This document shows positions 10,020-19,213 of a stretch of DNA of 64,000 nucleotides, piece by piece (the first letter of the stretch is position 1; each line of letters opens with the position of its first letter). The notes beneath the pieces are model-generated. The model saw only the letters and a list, made by a program, of their open reading frames with translations. It did not search any database and was not told the DNA's origin. Made by a program: the position numbers and the translations under genes. Source of the stretch: Kuafuiihalomonas sp964473255 (GTDB taxonomy: Bacteria > Myxococcota > Kuafuiibacteriia > Kuafuiibacteriales > Kuafuiibacteriaceae); NCBI GenBank assembly GCA_964473255.1, contig CAYYOT010000007.1, positions 47,914 through 111,913 of the forward strand, written 5' to 3'.

Positions 10020-11828
10020 GTGGCGCAGAGCATCATCGGATCGTTTCGGGAGACCGTCAGTCGGCGGCAGGACGCCCTCGCGGCCCAGTATCGAGGGGCT
10101 GACGGGGAATGGACCACCAGTTCGTGGACCGACTTCGACAAGGAACGTCAGAACGTCGGCATCGGGCTTCTCGAGCTCGGACTGCAAAAGGGTGAACGGG
10201 TGGTCATCCTGTCCAACACGACGATGAAGTGGATGATCGCCGATCTGGCGATTCAGAGCTGTGGTGGTGAGACCGTTCCCATCTATCAGTCCAACCTCAG
10301 TCACGAGGCTGAGTACATCATCAACGACAGCGAGTCCGCTTTCTGTTTCGTGGAGGACCGCGAGCAGCTCGACAAGCTCCTCGGCGAGAAGGACAAGCTC
10401 TCCAAGGTTCGCAAGGTCATCGTCATGAACGACGATGGCGAGACGTCGGACTGGGTCACGACCTGGAGCGAGGTCAATCGCCTCGGCGAAGCCGCTCGCG
10501 AGAGCCGCCTCGCGGAGCTGGACCAGCGCTCCGATGCCCAGAGTGGCGATGACATCCTCACGATCATTTACACGTCGGGAACCACCGGTCGGCCCAAGGG
10601 CGTCGTGCTCACCCATTCGAACATGCTGTACGAGGCGAAGGCCGCGATGCAGGTGGGACTGATCGGCGAAGACGACCTGGAATACATGTTTCTGCCCATG
10701 GCGCACGTGTTCGCCAAGGTTCTCCAAGTCATCTGGTTGTACTCGGGTCACCGGATGGCCATCGACGCGGATACCACGCGCATTACCGAGAACCTCGGCC
10801 AAACCAAGCCCACGGTCATGGCCTCGGTGCCTCGTATCTTCGAGAAGGTGTACGCCCGAGTCGTCTCGAACGGTCTGGAGACGCCTGGCCTCAAGGGCCG
10901 TTTGTTCAAGTGGGCGGTGGGGCTGAACGACAAGTACGCGCAGCTGATGATCGACGGTAAGCCGGTTCCCGCCGGGCTGAGCATCCAGTTGACCTTGGCC
11001 AAGCGTCTCGTTTTCTCGAAGATCAATGAGCGTCTCAATGGCATCTTCGGCGGGCGGATGCGCTTCTTCATCTCCGGGGGCGCTCCGCTCCCCAAGAAGA
11101 TGGCCTACTTCTTCAGCAACGCCGGCATCATGATTCTCGAAGGCTATGGTCTCACGGAGACGTCGGCGGCGAGCTGCGTGAATCGCGCGGAGAACAACAA
11201 GATTGGAGCCGTCGGGCCGCCGCTCCCCGGCACCGAGATCAAGATCGCCGAGGACGGCGAGATCCTGATCAAGGGGCCGGGCGTGATGCGCGAGTACTAC
11301 AAGCGGCCGGATGCGACGGCGGAAGTCCTCTTGGACGACGGGTGGTTCGCGAGCGGTGACATCGGCATCAAGGATGCTGACGGGTACGTGTACATTACGG
11401 ACCGGAAGAAGGACCTCATCGTCACTGCGGGCGGAAAGAACGTCGCCCCGCAGAACCTGGAAAACCTGATCAAGTCCGCGAATCCGCTGATCAGCCAGGT
11501 GGTGGTGCACGGCGACAAGCGCAAGTACCTGGTTGCGCTGGTTACGCTCGAGGAGGCGGCGGCGGCCAAGCTCGGCGAGGAGGCGGGAATCGGGACCGAC
11601 TACGTGACGGTGACCCGGTCCGATTCGGCCCGAAAAGCCGTGCAAGAGACCCTCGATCAGGTCAATGCGCAACTGGCTCGGTATGAGACGGTCAAGAAGT
11701 TCGCCATCTTGGAGAAAGACTTCGAGATCGGTGATGAACTCACCCCGACGCTCAAGGTGAAGCGCAAGCTCTGCAACGAAAAATACAAGGATATCCTGAA
11801 CGCGTTCTACGACGAGCAGGTGGAGTAG
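10020..11828 (+). CDS. Long-chain fatty acid--CoA ligase (AMP-forming)
   Basis: Activates fatty acids to acyl-CoA through an acyl-adenylate, feeding beta-oxidation or lipid synthesis. The 602-residue length is normal for the long-chain class. The ANL superfamily motifs are complete: P-loop YTSGTTGRPKG (about residues 181-191), the GYGLTET motif near 375, and the C-terminal hinge with DRKKDLIVTAGGKNVAP (about 460-480). The start is GTG, supported by a good ribosome site (GGAGGG, 10010-10016) just upstream. It is transcribed away from the kinase cluster. The chain-length preference cannot be read from the sequence. Confidence 0.93.
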   Translation: MAQSIIGSFRETVSRRQDALAAQYRGADGEWTTSSWTDFDKERQNVGIGLLELGLQKGERVVILSNTTMKWMIADLAIQSCGGETVPIYQSNLSHEAEYIINDSESAFCFVEDREQLDKLLGEKDKLSKVRKVIVMNDDGETSDWVTTWSEVNRLGEAARESRLAELDQRSDAQSGDDILTIIYTSGTTGRPKGVVLTHSNMLYEAKAAMQVGLIGEDDLEYMFLPMAHVFAKVLQVIWLYSGHRMAIDADTTRITENLGQTKPTVMASVPRIFEKVYARVVSNGLETPGLKGRLFKWAVGLNDKYAQLMIDGKPVPAGLSIQLTLAKRLVFSKINERLNGIFGGRMRFFISGGAPLPKKMAYFFSNAGIMILEGYGLTETSAASCVNRAENNKIGAVGPPLPGTEIKIAEDGEILIKGPGVMREYYKRPDATAEVLLDDGWFASGDIGIKDADGYVYITDRKKDLIVTAGGKNVAPQNLENLIKSANPLISQVVVHGDKRKYLVALVTLEEAAAAKLGEEAGIGTDYVTVTRSDSARKAVQETLDQVNAQLARYETVKKFAILEKDFEIGDELTPTLKVKRKLCNEKYKDILNAFYDEQVE

Positions 11829-11857
11829 GCCGGCCGGCTTCCTGTTAAGCTCGGGCC

Positions 11858-12970
11858 GTGCTCCTCGCGGTCGTAGCTCTGTGTGCTCTGGGTATCGCGG
11901 AGGATCCGTATCGAGGTTCGCGTCTCGAGAAGGCGGCGCTCAAGCACGGCTACGTGACGAAGAGCGTCGTCCCCTGGGCTGGCCGCTGGGCGGTCATCGA
12001 GCAGGGCAAGCGCGGCTTCAGCGCGTCGGTCATCGTCGAAGACGGTCGTCGGTTGTCCCGTCTCGGTCGGTTGGGACCTTGGCCGGCCGACCGCCTCGAG
12101 CGGGTGGAAACGGTGGAGCTCGTGGCCGGAACGCCATCGCTGTTGCTGGTGCTATCGCAGGATGCTCCGGACGAAGTGACGCACCACGTGCAAGTCTTCG
12201 CTTCCGAAGCGAATGGCTTGGCCCGGCTGTTCGACCGTACGTTCATACTCCCCAAACGGCGAACCGACGATTCCGTCGTGCACTTGGGACGCGGCGAACC
12301 TCACTATCGTCTCCGTCCGATCGAAGGAGGCGCGGAGCTCGTATGGGTCCGGCGGCCTCGCATGTTGGGAGTCCCCCGAGGCGACACGCTGGTGCGTTTC
12401 GCCATTGGGGCGGAGGCCTCGATATTCCGCATGCAGGAGGGGCGGCTCACCGAGGTCGAAAGCAACGCCTACGAGGACTTCATTCCTGCGCATCCGGTCT
12501 CTGGTGCGCGCGCGACGCAGCAGTTGCCCAAGATCTGGGGAACGGCCCAGGCCTTCTGGGCGACCGACGGAGACCTTCAGACCTCATGGGCCGTACCCGC
12601 GGCGAAGCAATGGGAAGATGCGACCTTGACCATCCAGCTTGCGGAGGCGGCCGACGTTCGGATGGTCCGGGTGGTTCCGGGTTGTGCCATCGATGCCACG
12701 ACGTGGGCGTCCGAAGACGAGGTCGGCGTGTTTCGCTTGGACCTCGGCGGCACGCTGACCGTGGACATCGACCGTTCGGCGCCCAAGCGAGTGCCGGCGG
12801 GGGTCGAGGCCTGGGGTGAGTATCCGCTGAGCGAGGGCTACGGTCGCCAGGTCGTGGTCTTCTTGAACCCCCCTCGTCGCGTCGCCTGGGCTCGAATGAC
12901 AGTGCTCGCTCCCCTCCGCCGCGTACCGAAGGCGACGGAAGCGTGCATCAGTGAGATCAGTTTTCACTGA
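11858..12970 (+). CDS. Exported protein with discoidin-like C-terminal domain
   Basis: A 370-residue protein of unknown function, starting at GTG with a short hydrophobic leader (LLAVVALCALGIA). The C-terminal 140 residues contain AFWATDGDLQTSWAV, a pattern seen in discoidin (F5/8 type C) and NADase-type glycan-binding folds, where a Trp-Thr-Asp-Gly turn precedes a second Trp. The N-terminal half is beta-rich with no recognised motif. A carbohydrate-binding role is an inference from this pattern only. It lies 29 bases after the acyl-CoA ligase gene, with the GC palindrome GCCGGCCGGC in the gap. Confidence 0.65.
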   Translation: MLLAVVALCALGIAEDPYRGSRLEKAALKHGYVTKSVVPWAGRWAVIEQGKRGFSASVIVEDGRRLSRLGRLGPWPADRLERVETVELVAGTPSLLLVLSQDAPDEVTHHVQVFASEANGLARLFDRTFILPKRRTDDSVVHLGRGEPHYRLRPIEGGAELVWVRRPRMLGVPRGDTLVRFAIGAEASIFRMQEGRLTEVESNAYEDFIPAHPVSGARATQQLPKIWGTAQAFWATDGDLQTSWAVPAAKQWEDATLTIQLAEAADVRMVRVVPGCAIDATTWASEDEVGVFRLDLGGTLTVDIDRSAPKRVPAGVEAWGEYPLSEGYGRQVVVFLNPPRRVAWARMTVLAPLRRVPKATEACISEISFH

Positions 12971-13020
12971 CTTCACGGTTTGCTTGCCCACCGGCTGATT
13001 TTGCCATTTGGTTCGCTGCC

Positions 13021-13971
13021 ATGCGGGTGGTTCCCGTGCTCTTTCCCTGCGACGTGGGGCATGCCGACCGTGGCCGATACGCCGAGGGCTCGGTGCGTGG
13101 CGCCCCCGACCTGCTCTTGGGCGCGCTCGAAGACGAGGGAGTCCGCTTTGCCCCATCCGTCCCCGTGATCGTCGAGCCGCCGGTGGCTGACGATGCGCCC
13201 GAGGCTCCGCTGATGTTCGACGAGGCGGCAGCCAAAGCCGTCCACGCCTTGGCCGCAGTCGTCGAGCGCATCAATGCCGCGGCGGATTTTCCGCTCGTGC
13301 TCGGTGGCGATCAGCTGACGATGGTCGGCCACGTCTTGGGCCACAGTCGCCGGCACGATCGCGTCGGTCTCGCCATCCTGGCCGGGGCGGACCTGCCGCT
13401 GGAAGCGCCCGGGACGCCACACTATGACGACCCCACGGCTCGCAAGTCCGACGCAACGCGCCCGCGAAGGGGGAATGCGGCCGACATGTCGCTGACCGCG
13501 TGCTTGGGGCGGCTGCCCGAGGGATCGAAGCTTGCGGCGGAGACCGCCGCGTGTGCCGCGGACGCCGCCCGAACGTCGATCATGGGCGTGCGCGCACCGC
13601 TGACCGCTCAGGTGCGTGCCAATGAGCGCAAGGCTGGCGTCGACGTCTGGACGATGGAGCGGCTGGAGCTCGACGGAGAATCCGCCTACCGTTCGCGGCT
13701 GACGCAGCACCTCTCCGCAGGCCCCATCGTTCTGTCTTTGGACGTGCGAGGGCTCGATCCCCACCTGATGACCGCGGTTCGCGAACCCCGATCCGACGGC
13801 CTCGACTGGAGCTTCATCAAACGGACCTTGGAGCAGTGTCATCCACACGTGGACCGCATCCTCGGACTCGACATCAGCGAGCTCGATCCCTCGCAGGACG
13901 ACGCCCATCATGGGTCGACCCAGCGGTTTGCGGAAACGGTCGCTCCCTTCCTCCGACGCCTGTCCCGCTGA
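13021..13971 (+). CDS. Arginase/agmatinase-fold protein with a degraded metal site
   Basis: A 316-residue member of the ureohydrolase (arginase, agmatinase, formiminoglutamase) fold. The landmarks align in order, but most manganese ligands are replaced: GGDH becomes GGDQ (Gln98), the DAHAD motif becomes LAGAD (residues 120-124, only the last Asp kept), the histidine of the GNIHG loop becomes Ala153 in GNAAD, and the DVD pair becomes DVR (Asp241 kept, Arg243). The late LDISELDP segment keeps its Glu. It therefore probably lacks hydrolase activity and may have a structural or regulatory role. It sits between an exported protein and pheS, with no arginine-pathway neighbour. Confidence 0.8.
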   Translation: MRVVPVLFPCDVGHADRGRYAEGSVRGAPDLLLGALEDEGVRFAPSVPVIVEPPVADDAPEAPLMFDEAAAKAVHALAAVVERINAAADFPLVLGGDQLTMVGHVLGHSRRHDRVGLAILAGADLPLEAPGTPHYDDPTARKSDATRPRRGNAADMSLTACLGRLPEGSKLAAETAACAADAARTSIMGVRAPLTAQVRANERKAGVDVWTMERLELDGESAYRSRLTQHLSAGPIVLSLDVRGLDPHLMTAVREPRSDGLDWSFIKRTLEQCHPHVDRILGLDISELDPSQDDAHHGSTQRFAETVAPFLRRLSR

Positions 13972-14029
13972 GGCTTGCCACCGGCTTGTCGGTTGACTCT
14001 CTGCCGGGGCGCCTGTCACTTCCCGCAGA

Positions 14030-15088
14030 ATGGAAGGGCGTGAGGGACCGACGCCCGAGGCGCTGGCGCGTCTCGAGGCCGACTTCGAATCGGAATTCGC
14101 CTCGGCCGCGGCGCTCGACGATCTAGCCCAGCTGAAGTCGAAGTTCTTCGGACCCAAGGGCCGTCTCACGGGTCTGCTTCGCGCCGTAGGAACGCTCCCG
14201 CCCGATCAACGTCGGTCGGCGGGACAGAATGCCAACCGAGTCAAGCAGAAGCTGGAAGGGGAACTCGACGGCCGCGTGAACGAGCTCGAGCGCCAGGCTC
14301 GCGAGGCGGAGCTGGCCAAAGACCCGTACGACACGAGCCTGCCCGGACGACCGGTCGTTCCGGCGGGTTCGCTCCATCCGACGATCCGCGTGATGGAAGA
14401 CATGATCGACATCTTCGGCGCCATGGGTTTCGAGCTGGCGACCGGTCCCGAAGTCGAAACCGACTGGTACAACTTCGGAGCGCTCAATTTTCCCGACGAC
14501 CATCCGGCTCGAGACATGCAGGACACGTTCTTCGTTCGTCCTCACCCTCTGCATCCGGGCGAAAGCCTCGTGCTCCGGACTCACACGTCGCCCGTACAGA
14601 TTCGAACGATGGAGCACCGTGGTGCTCCGCTGCGCGTGATCGCTCCGGGACGGGTCTACCGCTGCGACAGCGATGCCACGCATTCACCGTCATTCCATCA
14701 GATCGAAGGCCTCATGGTCGATGTGGGAGTATCGATGGCTCATCTCAAGGGCGTGCTGCAGAGTTTCATCAACAGCATGTTCGGACGCCGTGAGGCGCGC
14801 TTTCGGCCCTCTTTCTTTCCCTTCGTGGAGCCGGGCGTCGAAGTGGACATGCGCTGTGTGTTCTGCGAAGGGGCCGGCTGCCGAGTCTGCAAGATGAGCG
14901 GATGGATGGAGATCCTCGGGGCGGGGATGGTCCATCCAGCCGTGCTCGAGGCAGCCAAGGTCGATTCGGAGAAATTCACCGGGTTCGCCTTCGGCTGCGG
15001 CGTCGACCGGATCGCCATGCTCCGCTATCACATCGACGACCTCGGACACCTCTTTCGGTCCGAAATGCGCGTTCTCGGACAGATCTGA
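14030..15088 (+). CDS. pheS: Phenylalanyl-tRNA synthetase alpha subunit
   Basis: Catalytic class II subunit of the (alpha beta)2 enzyme that charges tRNA-Phe. The 352 residues match the family. An N-terminal coiled-coil tRNA-binding segment (LKSKFFGPKGRLTGLL) precedes the catalytic core, with motif 2 and 3 regions around FHQIEGLMVD and GFAFGCGVDRIAMLRY. The start ATG at 14030 follows TTGACT at 13993, about 37 bases upstream, but no convincing -10 or ribosome site was found and no pheM-like leader peptide was seen. pheT follows after 7 bases. Confidence 0.97.
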   Translation: MEGREGPTPEALARLEADFESEFASAAALDDLAQLKSKFFGPKGRLTGLLRAVGTLPPDQRRSAGQNANRVKQKLEGELDGRVNELERQAREAELAKDPYDTSLPGRPVVPAGSLHPTIRVMEDMIDIFGAMGFELATGPEVETDWYNFGALNFPDDHPARDMQDTFFVRPHPLHPGESLVLRTHTSPVQIRTMEHRGAPLRVIAPGRVYRCDSDATHSPSFHQIEGLMVDVGVSMAHLKGVLQSFINSMFGRREARFRPSFFPFVEPGVEVDMRCVFCEGAGCRVCKMSGWMEILGAGMVHPAVLEAAKVDSEKFTGFAFGCGVDRIAMLRYHIDDLGHLFRSEMRVLGQI

Positions 15089-15095
15089 GCTCTTC

Positions 15096-17525
15096 ATGAG
15101 AGTATCTATCGAGTGGATCAAGAAACTGATTCCCGACCTCAAGGCCCCCGTCGGTGCGATCGAAAAACGTCTCAACGCCACGGGGACCGAGGTCGTGAGC
15201 GTCCATAACCCGGCCGACTCGTTGGCCGGCGTGATCGTCGGCGAAGTTCGGTCGGTGGAGCCACATCCCGAGGCCGACCGTTTGCGCGTGACCGAGGTCT
15301 TCGACGGCACATCGGTTCATACCGTCGTCTGTGGTGCTCCGAACGTGGCCGCGGGGCAGCGAGTGCCGTTCGCGCCCGTCGGAGTGACGCTTCCCAACGG
15401 CCTCGGAATCGAGCCGCGGACGATCCGAGGCATCGAGAGCCGCGGGATGCTGTGTGCGGCCGATGAGTTGGGGCTGGCACTTTCCTCGGAGGGCCTGATG
15501 GTCTTGAAGCCGCGGACCAAGCCGGGCAAGCCCGTCGCCGACGCTCTCCGCCTGAAGGACGCGATACTCGAACTCGAACTCACGCCGAATCGGCCCGACA
15601 TGCTGTCGCACTTCGGAGTGGCGCGGGAGCTTGCGGCGCTCTTCAACGTGCCGCGTCCCAAGCGGACCGCTCGTCCGAAGCAGACGCGCAAGCCCGCCGC
15701 GGATCGGGTGCGGGTTCGCGTCGCGGACAAGGACCGCTGCTCGCTGTACTGTGCACGCGTCATAACCGGCGTTCGCGTCAAACCATCACCGGACTGGGTT
15801 CAGCGCCGTCTGCTCGGTCTCGGTCAGCGTCCGGTCTCGAACGTGGTCGACGCCACGAACCTCATCCTGCTCGAGCTGGGCCAGCCGCTGCACGCGTTCG
15901 ATCTCGACCGGCTGGCCGGAGCGGAGGTCATCGTCCGGTCGGCCAAGCCCGGGGAGCCCATCCTCCTCCTGGATGGGTCGACCCGGGAGCTCTCGAGCGA
16001 GGACCTGGTCATCGCCGACGCGGAGCGGCCGGTGGCCCTGGCGGGTGTCATGGGGGGTCAAGACTCCGAGGTCGGCGAGACGACGACCGACCTCCTGCTC
16101 GAGTCGGCCCTGTTCAAGCCATCCAGCGTCCGGCGAACTGCCAAGCAGCATGGTCTGCATACGGAGGCGTCTCACCGCTTCGAACGGGGGGTCGACCCCG
16201 AGATGGTCGAGCTCGCGATCGACGCCTGCGCAGAACTGATCGAGGAGCTCGCAGGGGGCGACCTGCTGGCCGGCCGCATCACCGCCCCCAAACGACGTCC
16301 GTCGAGTCGCCCGACCGTGTCCATCCGGTCCGAGCGCGCGGCGATGGTCATGGGTCGACCGACCACGCGCAAAGAGATCCGCGAGGCGATGTCGCGTTTG
16401 GGCTTCAAGTCGGCGGTTCAGAAGACCAAGCGCGCTTCGGATGCCATGCGGTTCGAGGTACCTTCTTGGCGTCACGACATACGGCGAGAGGTCGACCTGA
16501 TCGAGGAAGTCGCTCGTCTGACGGGCTACGACCAGATTCCAACGGTCATGCCGCCGGCCGTCCCCCGGGTTCGGTCGCAAACGTATGTCCCGCGCTCCGA
16601 GCGTCGGGTCCGCGAGACCCTCGCGGGGCTCGGGTTCATCGAGGCCGTATCCCTGGGATTCGCTTCCGAGCGGGAGGCCGACGTCTTCGGAGTACCGACG
16701 CGCGATCTGGTGGCGCTGACCAATCCTCTCGGGGAAGAGACGCGGTTCCTGAGGTTCAGTCTTCTCCCGGCGCTTCTCGAAGCGGCGCAGCGCAATCAGG
16801 ATTCGCTCCCCAGCATCGTCGATCTGCGTTTGTTCGAGCTGGGCCGGGCGTTCGCCTGGGAGCCCGAGCGATCGAAGGTCCCCACCGAGTCTCGGCGGGT
16901 CGGTCTGCTCATGCGCGGCCGTCGGACGCCGGAGGCCTGGTCGTCGAGGTCGGAGCCGCTGGACATCTTCGATCTCAAGGGCAGTCTCGAGGTTCTGCTC
17001 GATCGGGTCGGTGCGTCTCGCCCGGGGTTCGAGCGTCGTCGCGTGCCGTGGCTTCACCCGCGCTCATCCACGCAGATCGCCGACGGCGAGACCGTTTGGG
17101 GCTGGATGGGCGAGCTGCATCCGGATCTCATGGCGCCCTTCGGGCTCGAGGGACCGGGCCCGTTCTTGGCGGAGCTCGACCTCGACCGTCTCGAGGCGAA
17201 CGTGCGGCCGCGTTACTTTCGGCCCCCGAGCCATCAGCCGCCAGCCCAACGGGACCTGTCGTTCTTCGTGCCGCGCGACGAAGCCGGAGCCGATGTGCTC
17301 CAAACGATTCGGGAGGCTGGCCAAGCGCACCACCTGGAGTCGGTCCGGCTGTTCGATGTCTACGAGGGAAGAGGCGTTCCCGACGGGCAGAAGAGCTTGG
17401 CGGTCGCGCTCGTCCTTCGGGCCCCCGATCGGACGCTGACCGAACCCGAAGTCGAATCTGCGCAAGAAGTCATCATCGCCGAGCTCGAGCTTCGACACGG
17501 AGCACGCGTGCGGTCGGGAGCGTGA
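15096..17525 (+). CDS. pheT: Phenylalanyl-tRNA synthetase beta subunit
   Basis: Large subunit of phenylalanyl-tRNA synthetase, 809 residues. Visible in order: an N-terminal tRNA-binding OB-fold (about residues 40-150, GVIVGEVRSVEPHPEADRL), B3/B4 editing region (LDGSTRELSSEDLVIAD and the following GVMGG), B5 (DNA-binding-like fold), a degenerate class II core, and the C-terminal ferredoxin-like anticodon-binding domain (about 715-805, AQRDLSFFV and LTLALVLRAP-like strands). It is cotranscribed with pheS. In enterobacteria pheST is followed directly by ihfA; here a MerR gene lies between. Confidence 0.97.
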   Translation: MRVSIEWIKKLIPDLKAPVGAIEKRLNATGTEVVSVHNPADSLAGVIVGEVRSVEPHPEADRLRVTEVFDGTSVHTVVCGAPNVAAGQRVPFAPVGVTLPNGLGIEPRTIRGIESRGMLCAADELGLALSSEGLMVLKPRTKPGKPVADALRLKDAILELELTPNRPDMLSHFGVARELAALFNVPRPKRTARPKQTRKPAADRVRVRVADKDRCSLYCARVITGVRVKPSPDWVQRRLLGLGQRPVSNVVDATNLILLELGQPLHAFDLDRLAGAEVIVRSAKPGEPILLLDGSTRELSSEDLVIADAERPVALAGVMGGQDSEVGETTTDLLLESALFKPSSVRRTAKQHGLHTEASHRFERGVDPEMVELAIDACAELIEELAGGDLLAGRITAPKRRPSSRPTVSIRSERAAMVMGRPTTRKEIREAMSRLGFKSAVQKTKRASDAMRFEVPSWRHDIRREVDLIEEVARLTGYDQIPTVMPPAVPRVRSQTYVPRSERRVRETLAGLGFIEAVSLGFASEREADVFGVPTRDLVALTNPLGEETRFLRFSLLPALLEAAQRNQDSLPSIVDLRLFELGRAFAWEPERSKVPTESRRVGLLMRGRRTPEAWSSRSEPLDIFDLKGSLEVLLDRVGASRPGFERRRVPWLHPRSSTQIADGETVWGWMGELHPDLMAPFGLEGPGPFLAELDLDRLEANVRPRYFRPPSHQPPAQRDLSFFVPRDEAGADVLQTIREAGQAHHLESVRLFDVYEGRGVPDGQKSLAVALVLRAPDRTLTEPEVESAQEVIIAELELRHGARVRSGA

Positions 17526-17540
17526 TCTCAGCCCCGTTTT

Positions 17541-17577
17541 TCTCGACCTTGACCGCCTGTCGAGAGCTTTGCATTGT
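17541..17577 (+). promoter_or_regulatory. Inverted repeat and possible promoter before the MerR gene
   Basis: A perfect 7-base inverted repeat, TCTCGAC (17541-17547) and GTCGAGA (17559-17565), encloses a -35-like TTGACC (17549-17554). CATTGT follows after 17 bases, and the ATG of the MerR gene is at 17595. This could be an operator over a promoter serving the MerR gene and ihfA. A T-run precedes the repeat rather than following it, so it is not a terminator for pheT. Confidence 0.35.
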
Positions 17578-17594
17578 GACGCGTCCGAGCGGCA

Positions 17595-18389
17595 ATGGGA
17601 TCCAAGGACCATTCACCACGAAAACGCGTCGCCCATGACGCGCGACCCCGGCTTCAGGGTCAGGATCCCCTGTGGTCCGAAGGAGAGCCCGACGATTTGT
17701 TCGACCCAGACCGAGCCCTCGAGGAGGTCCGCGCCAAGCAGGAGCAGCCCGAAGCCGAAACCGCCGACGACGAGGACGCCGAGGTCGCAGTTCTCGACTC
17801 GGAGCCCCCGCCTCCCGACGGCGAGATCACCGGAGAGCTTCCCGTCCCGCCGCTCGAGGAGCTGAGTTCGGACGGGGAGGACGGGGCGGTACCCACCGCC
17901 CTGGATACGAAGATCGAGCATGTCGACGAGTCGTCGGACGACCCGGTCGATGCCGCCGACCCTCGGTTCGAGACGTCGGAAGACCCTCGAATTCCCGAGA
18001 ACGAGAGTACGTTCAAGATCGGAGAAACGGCGCGTATCGTCGGCGTTCGTCCGTACGTCTTGCGTTACTGGGAAAACGAGCTCGACTTCATACAGCCGGA
18101 GAAGACCGAGACGGGGCAGCGTCGTTTCCGCCGGGAAGACGTGGCCACGCTACTTCAAGTCAAGCGGCTGCGGCATGAGGCGGGGTTGACGATGGCGCAG
18201 ACCCGCAATCTCATCATGGAGGGTCAGGCATCGCAGATGGTGCGAGCCGAGGATGCCGCCGGGCCCGCCGGATGGATGGCACGCGATGCCGACGCCAAGA
18301 GTCGCATTCGCGGCCGCCTGCTGCAGATGCGCGAAGCGGTTCTCGACCTCCTACACGCGGTCGAGGGCGAGGAGGATCAACATGGCTGA
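17595..18389 (+). CDS. MerR-family transcriptional regulator with acidic N-terminus
   Basis: A 264-residue DNA-binding protein. The MerR-type winged helix-turn-helix occupies about residues 137-205 (FKIGETARIVGVRPYVLRYW, then GQRRFRREDVATLLQVKRL), followed by a short helical tail. The first 135 residues are unusually acidic, Pro/Glu/Asp-rich and probably disordered, which is atypical for MerR proteins. No cysteine or drug-binding domain is visible, so the signal is unknown. The 3' end overlaps the ihfA start by 8 bases, indicating joint expression with ihfA. Confidence 0.88.
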   Translation: MGSKDHSPRKRVAHDARPRLQGQDPLWSEGEPDDLFDPDRALEEVRAKQEQPEAETADDEDAEVAVLDSEPPPPDGEITGELPVPPLEELSSDGEDGAVPTALDTKIEHVDESSDDPVDAADPRFETSEDPRIPENESTFKIGETARIVGVRPYVLRYWENELDFIQPEKTETGQRRFRREDVATLLQVKRLRHEAGLTMAQTRNLIMEGQASQMVRAEDAAGPAGWMARDADAKSRIRGRLLQMREAVLDLLHAVEGEEDQHG

Positions 18390-18711
18390 CGGGACGCCCA
18401 CCAAGTACAACAGCGAGATCATCGGTCGGACGCTCACGAAGGCCGACTTCGTCGAATCGGTCTACAGCAAGGTCGGGGGCCTGTCCCGCCGAGACTCGGC
18501 CGAGATCGTCGACATGCTGTTCGAGTCGATGAAGGAGACCTTGGCCCGGGGCGAGGCGGTCAAAATCTCGGGCTTCGGAAACTTCGTGGTTCGGGACAAG
18601 AAGCCGCGCGTCGGTCGCAATCCGCAGACCGGCCAAGACATCGAGATCTCCGCGCGACGCGTGCTCTCCTTCAAGCCGTCCCAGGTGCTCAAAGACCAAC
18701 TGAACGGTTGA
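18382..18711 (+). CDS. ihfA: Integration host factor alpha subunit
   Basis: Small DNA-bending nucleoid protein of the HU/IHF family, 109 residues. ATG at 18382 (MADGTPTKYNSE) is chosen over an upstream in-frame ATG because that extension would only be a shadow of the MerR gene. Conserved features are GFGNFVVRDKKPRVGRNPQTG, broken here as GFGNF (dimer core) and RNPQTG (the beta-arm tip with the intercalating proline), and the terminal SFKPSQVLKDQL. Its position after pheST matches enterobacteria and supports the alpha assignment rather than HU. A six-base repeat pair (TGAGGC/GCCTCA, 18709-18736) spans the convergent gap to the next gene but has no T-run. Confidence 0.93.
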   Translation: MADGTPTKYNSEIIGRTLTKADFVESVYSKVGGLSRRDSAEIVDMLFESMKETLARGEAVKISGFGNFVVRDKKPRVGRNPQTGQDIEISARRVLSFKPSQVLKDQLNG

Positions 18712-18733
18712 GGCGGGGTCGGGGCCGCGAGCC

Positions 18734-19066
18734 TCAGCCGTTCGCCGCTTTCGGGGCCGCTTTCGGGGCCTCCGAGGGGCTCTTCGCCGGCTCTTTGGTG
18801 GCGCCGTCGCCCTTCGCCGTGCCTTCGGACTTCGTCGGTTCGGTGCTCTTCTTGTCTTCGGGAGTCGGGGTCGATTCGCCCTTCTTCGACCCGTATCCGT
18901 CGGCGTACCAGCCGCCGCCCTTGAGCGCGAAGCTGGACTGGGACACGAGTCGCTGCAGGCCATTCTTTTCACAGCGTGGACAGGTGGTCAGGGGGTCATC
19001 GGCGATCCGCTGGCGGACTTCGAGATGACCCCCGCACTCCCCGCAGGCGTATTCATAAAGCGGCAT
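18734..19066 (-). CDS. FmdB-type zinc-ribbon protein
   Basis: A 110-residue protein of the FmdB regulatory/zinc-ribbon family, whose exact role is unsettled. The N-terminal zinc ribbon has the typical layout: MPLYEYACGECGG, then CPRC, giving two CxxC pairs about 20 residues apart. The remaining half is a low-complexity Lys/Pro/Ala/Glu tail ending in KAAPKAANG. ATG at 19066 is preferred over 19084 because family members begin with MPxYEY. It converges on ihfA with a 22-base gap. Confidence 0.88.
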   Translation of the reverse strand: MPLYEYACGECGGHLEVRQRIADDPLTTCPRCEKNGLQRLVSQSSFALKGGGWYADGYGSKKGESTPTPEDKKSTEPTKSEGTAKGDGATKEPAKSPSEAPKAAPKAANG

Positions 19067-19174
19067 CGCCGACCGCTTATGCACCTCCGCCCGAGGCGTC
19101 TAGTGTTCGGGCGCCAATTCCTGCAAGTGCCGGGAAAACCACGGAAGAATCCGCGTGGTCGTCTTTCCGGATGC

Positions 19175-19203
19175 TTGACTCCGCGCGAGGGGGTCGGCAG
19201 ACA
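19175..19203 (+). promoter_or_regulatory. Possible promoter of the tRNA pair
   Basis: TTGACT (19175-19180) stands 39 bases before tRNA-Cys, the right distance for a tRNA promoter, but the hexamer 17 bases on (CAGACA) is a poor -10. Upstream, an inverted repeat ACCACG/CGTGGT (19138-19159) lies between this promoter and the divergent FmdB gene. Nothing else was seen in 19067-19213. Confidence 0.35.
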
Positions 19204-19213
19204 GGCAGTCCCC

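Noticed and set aside
9732..11672. 646-codon antisense frame opposite the acyl-CoA ligase
   Set aside because: Shadow frame; the plus-strand gene has complete motifs.
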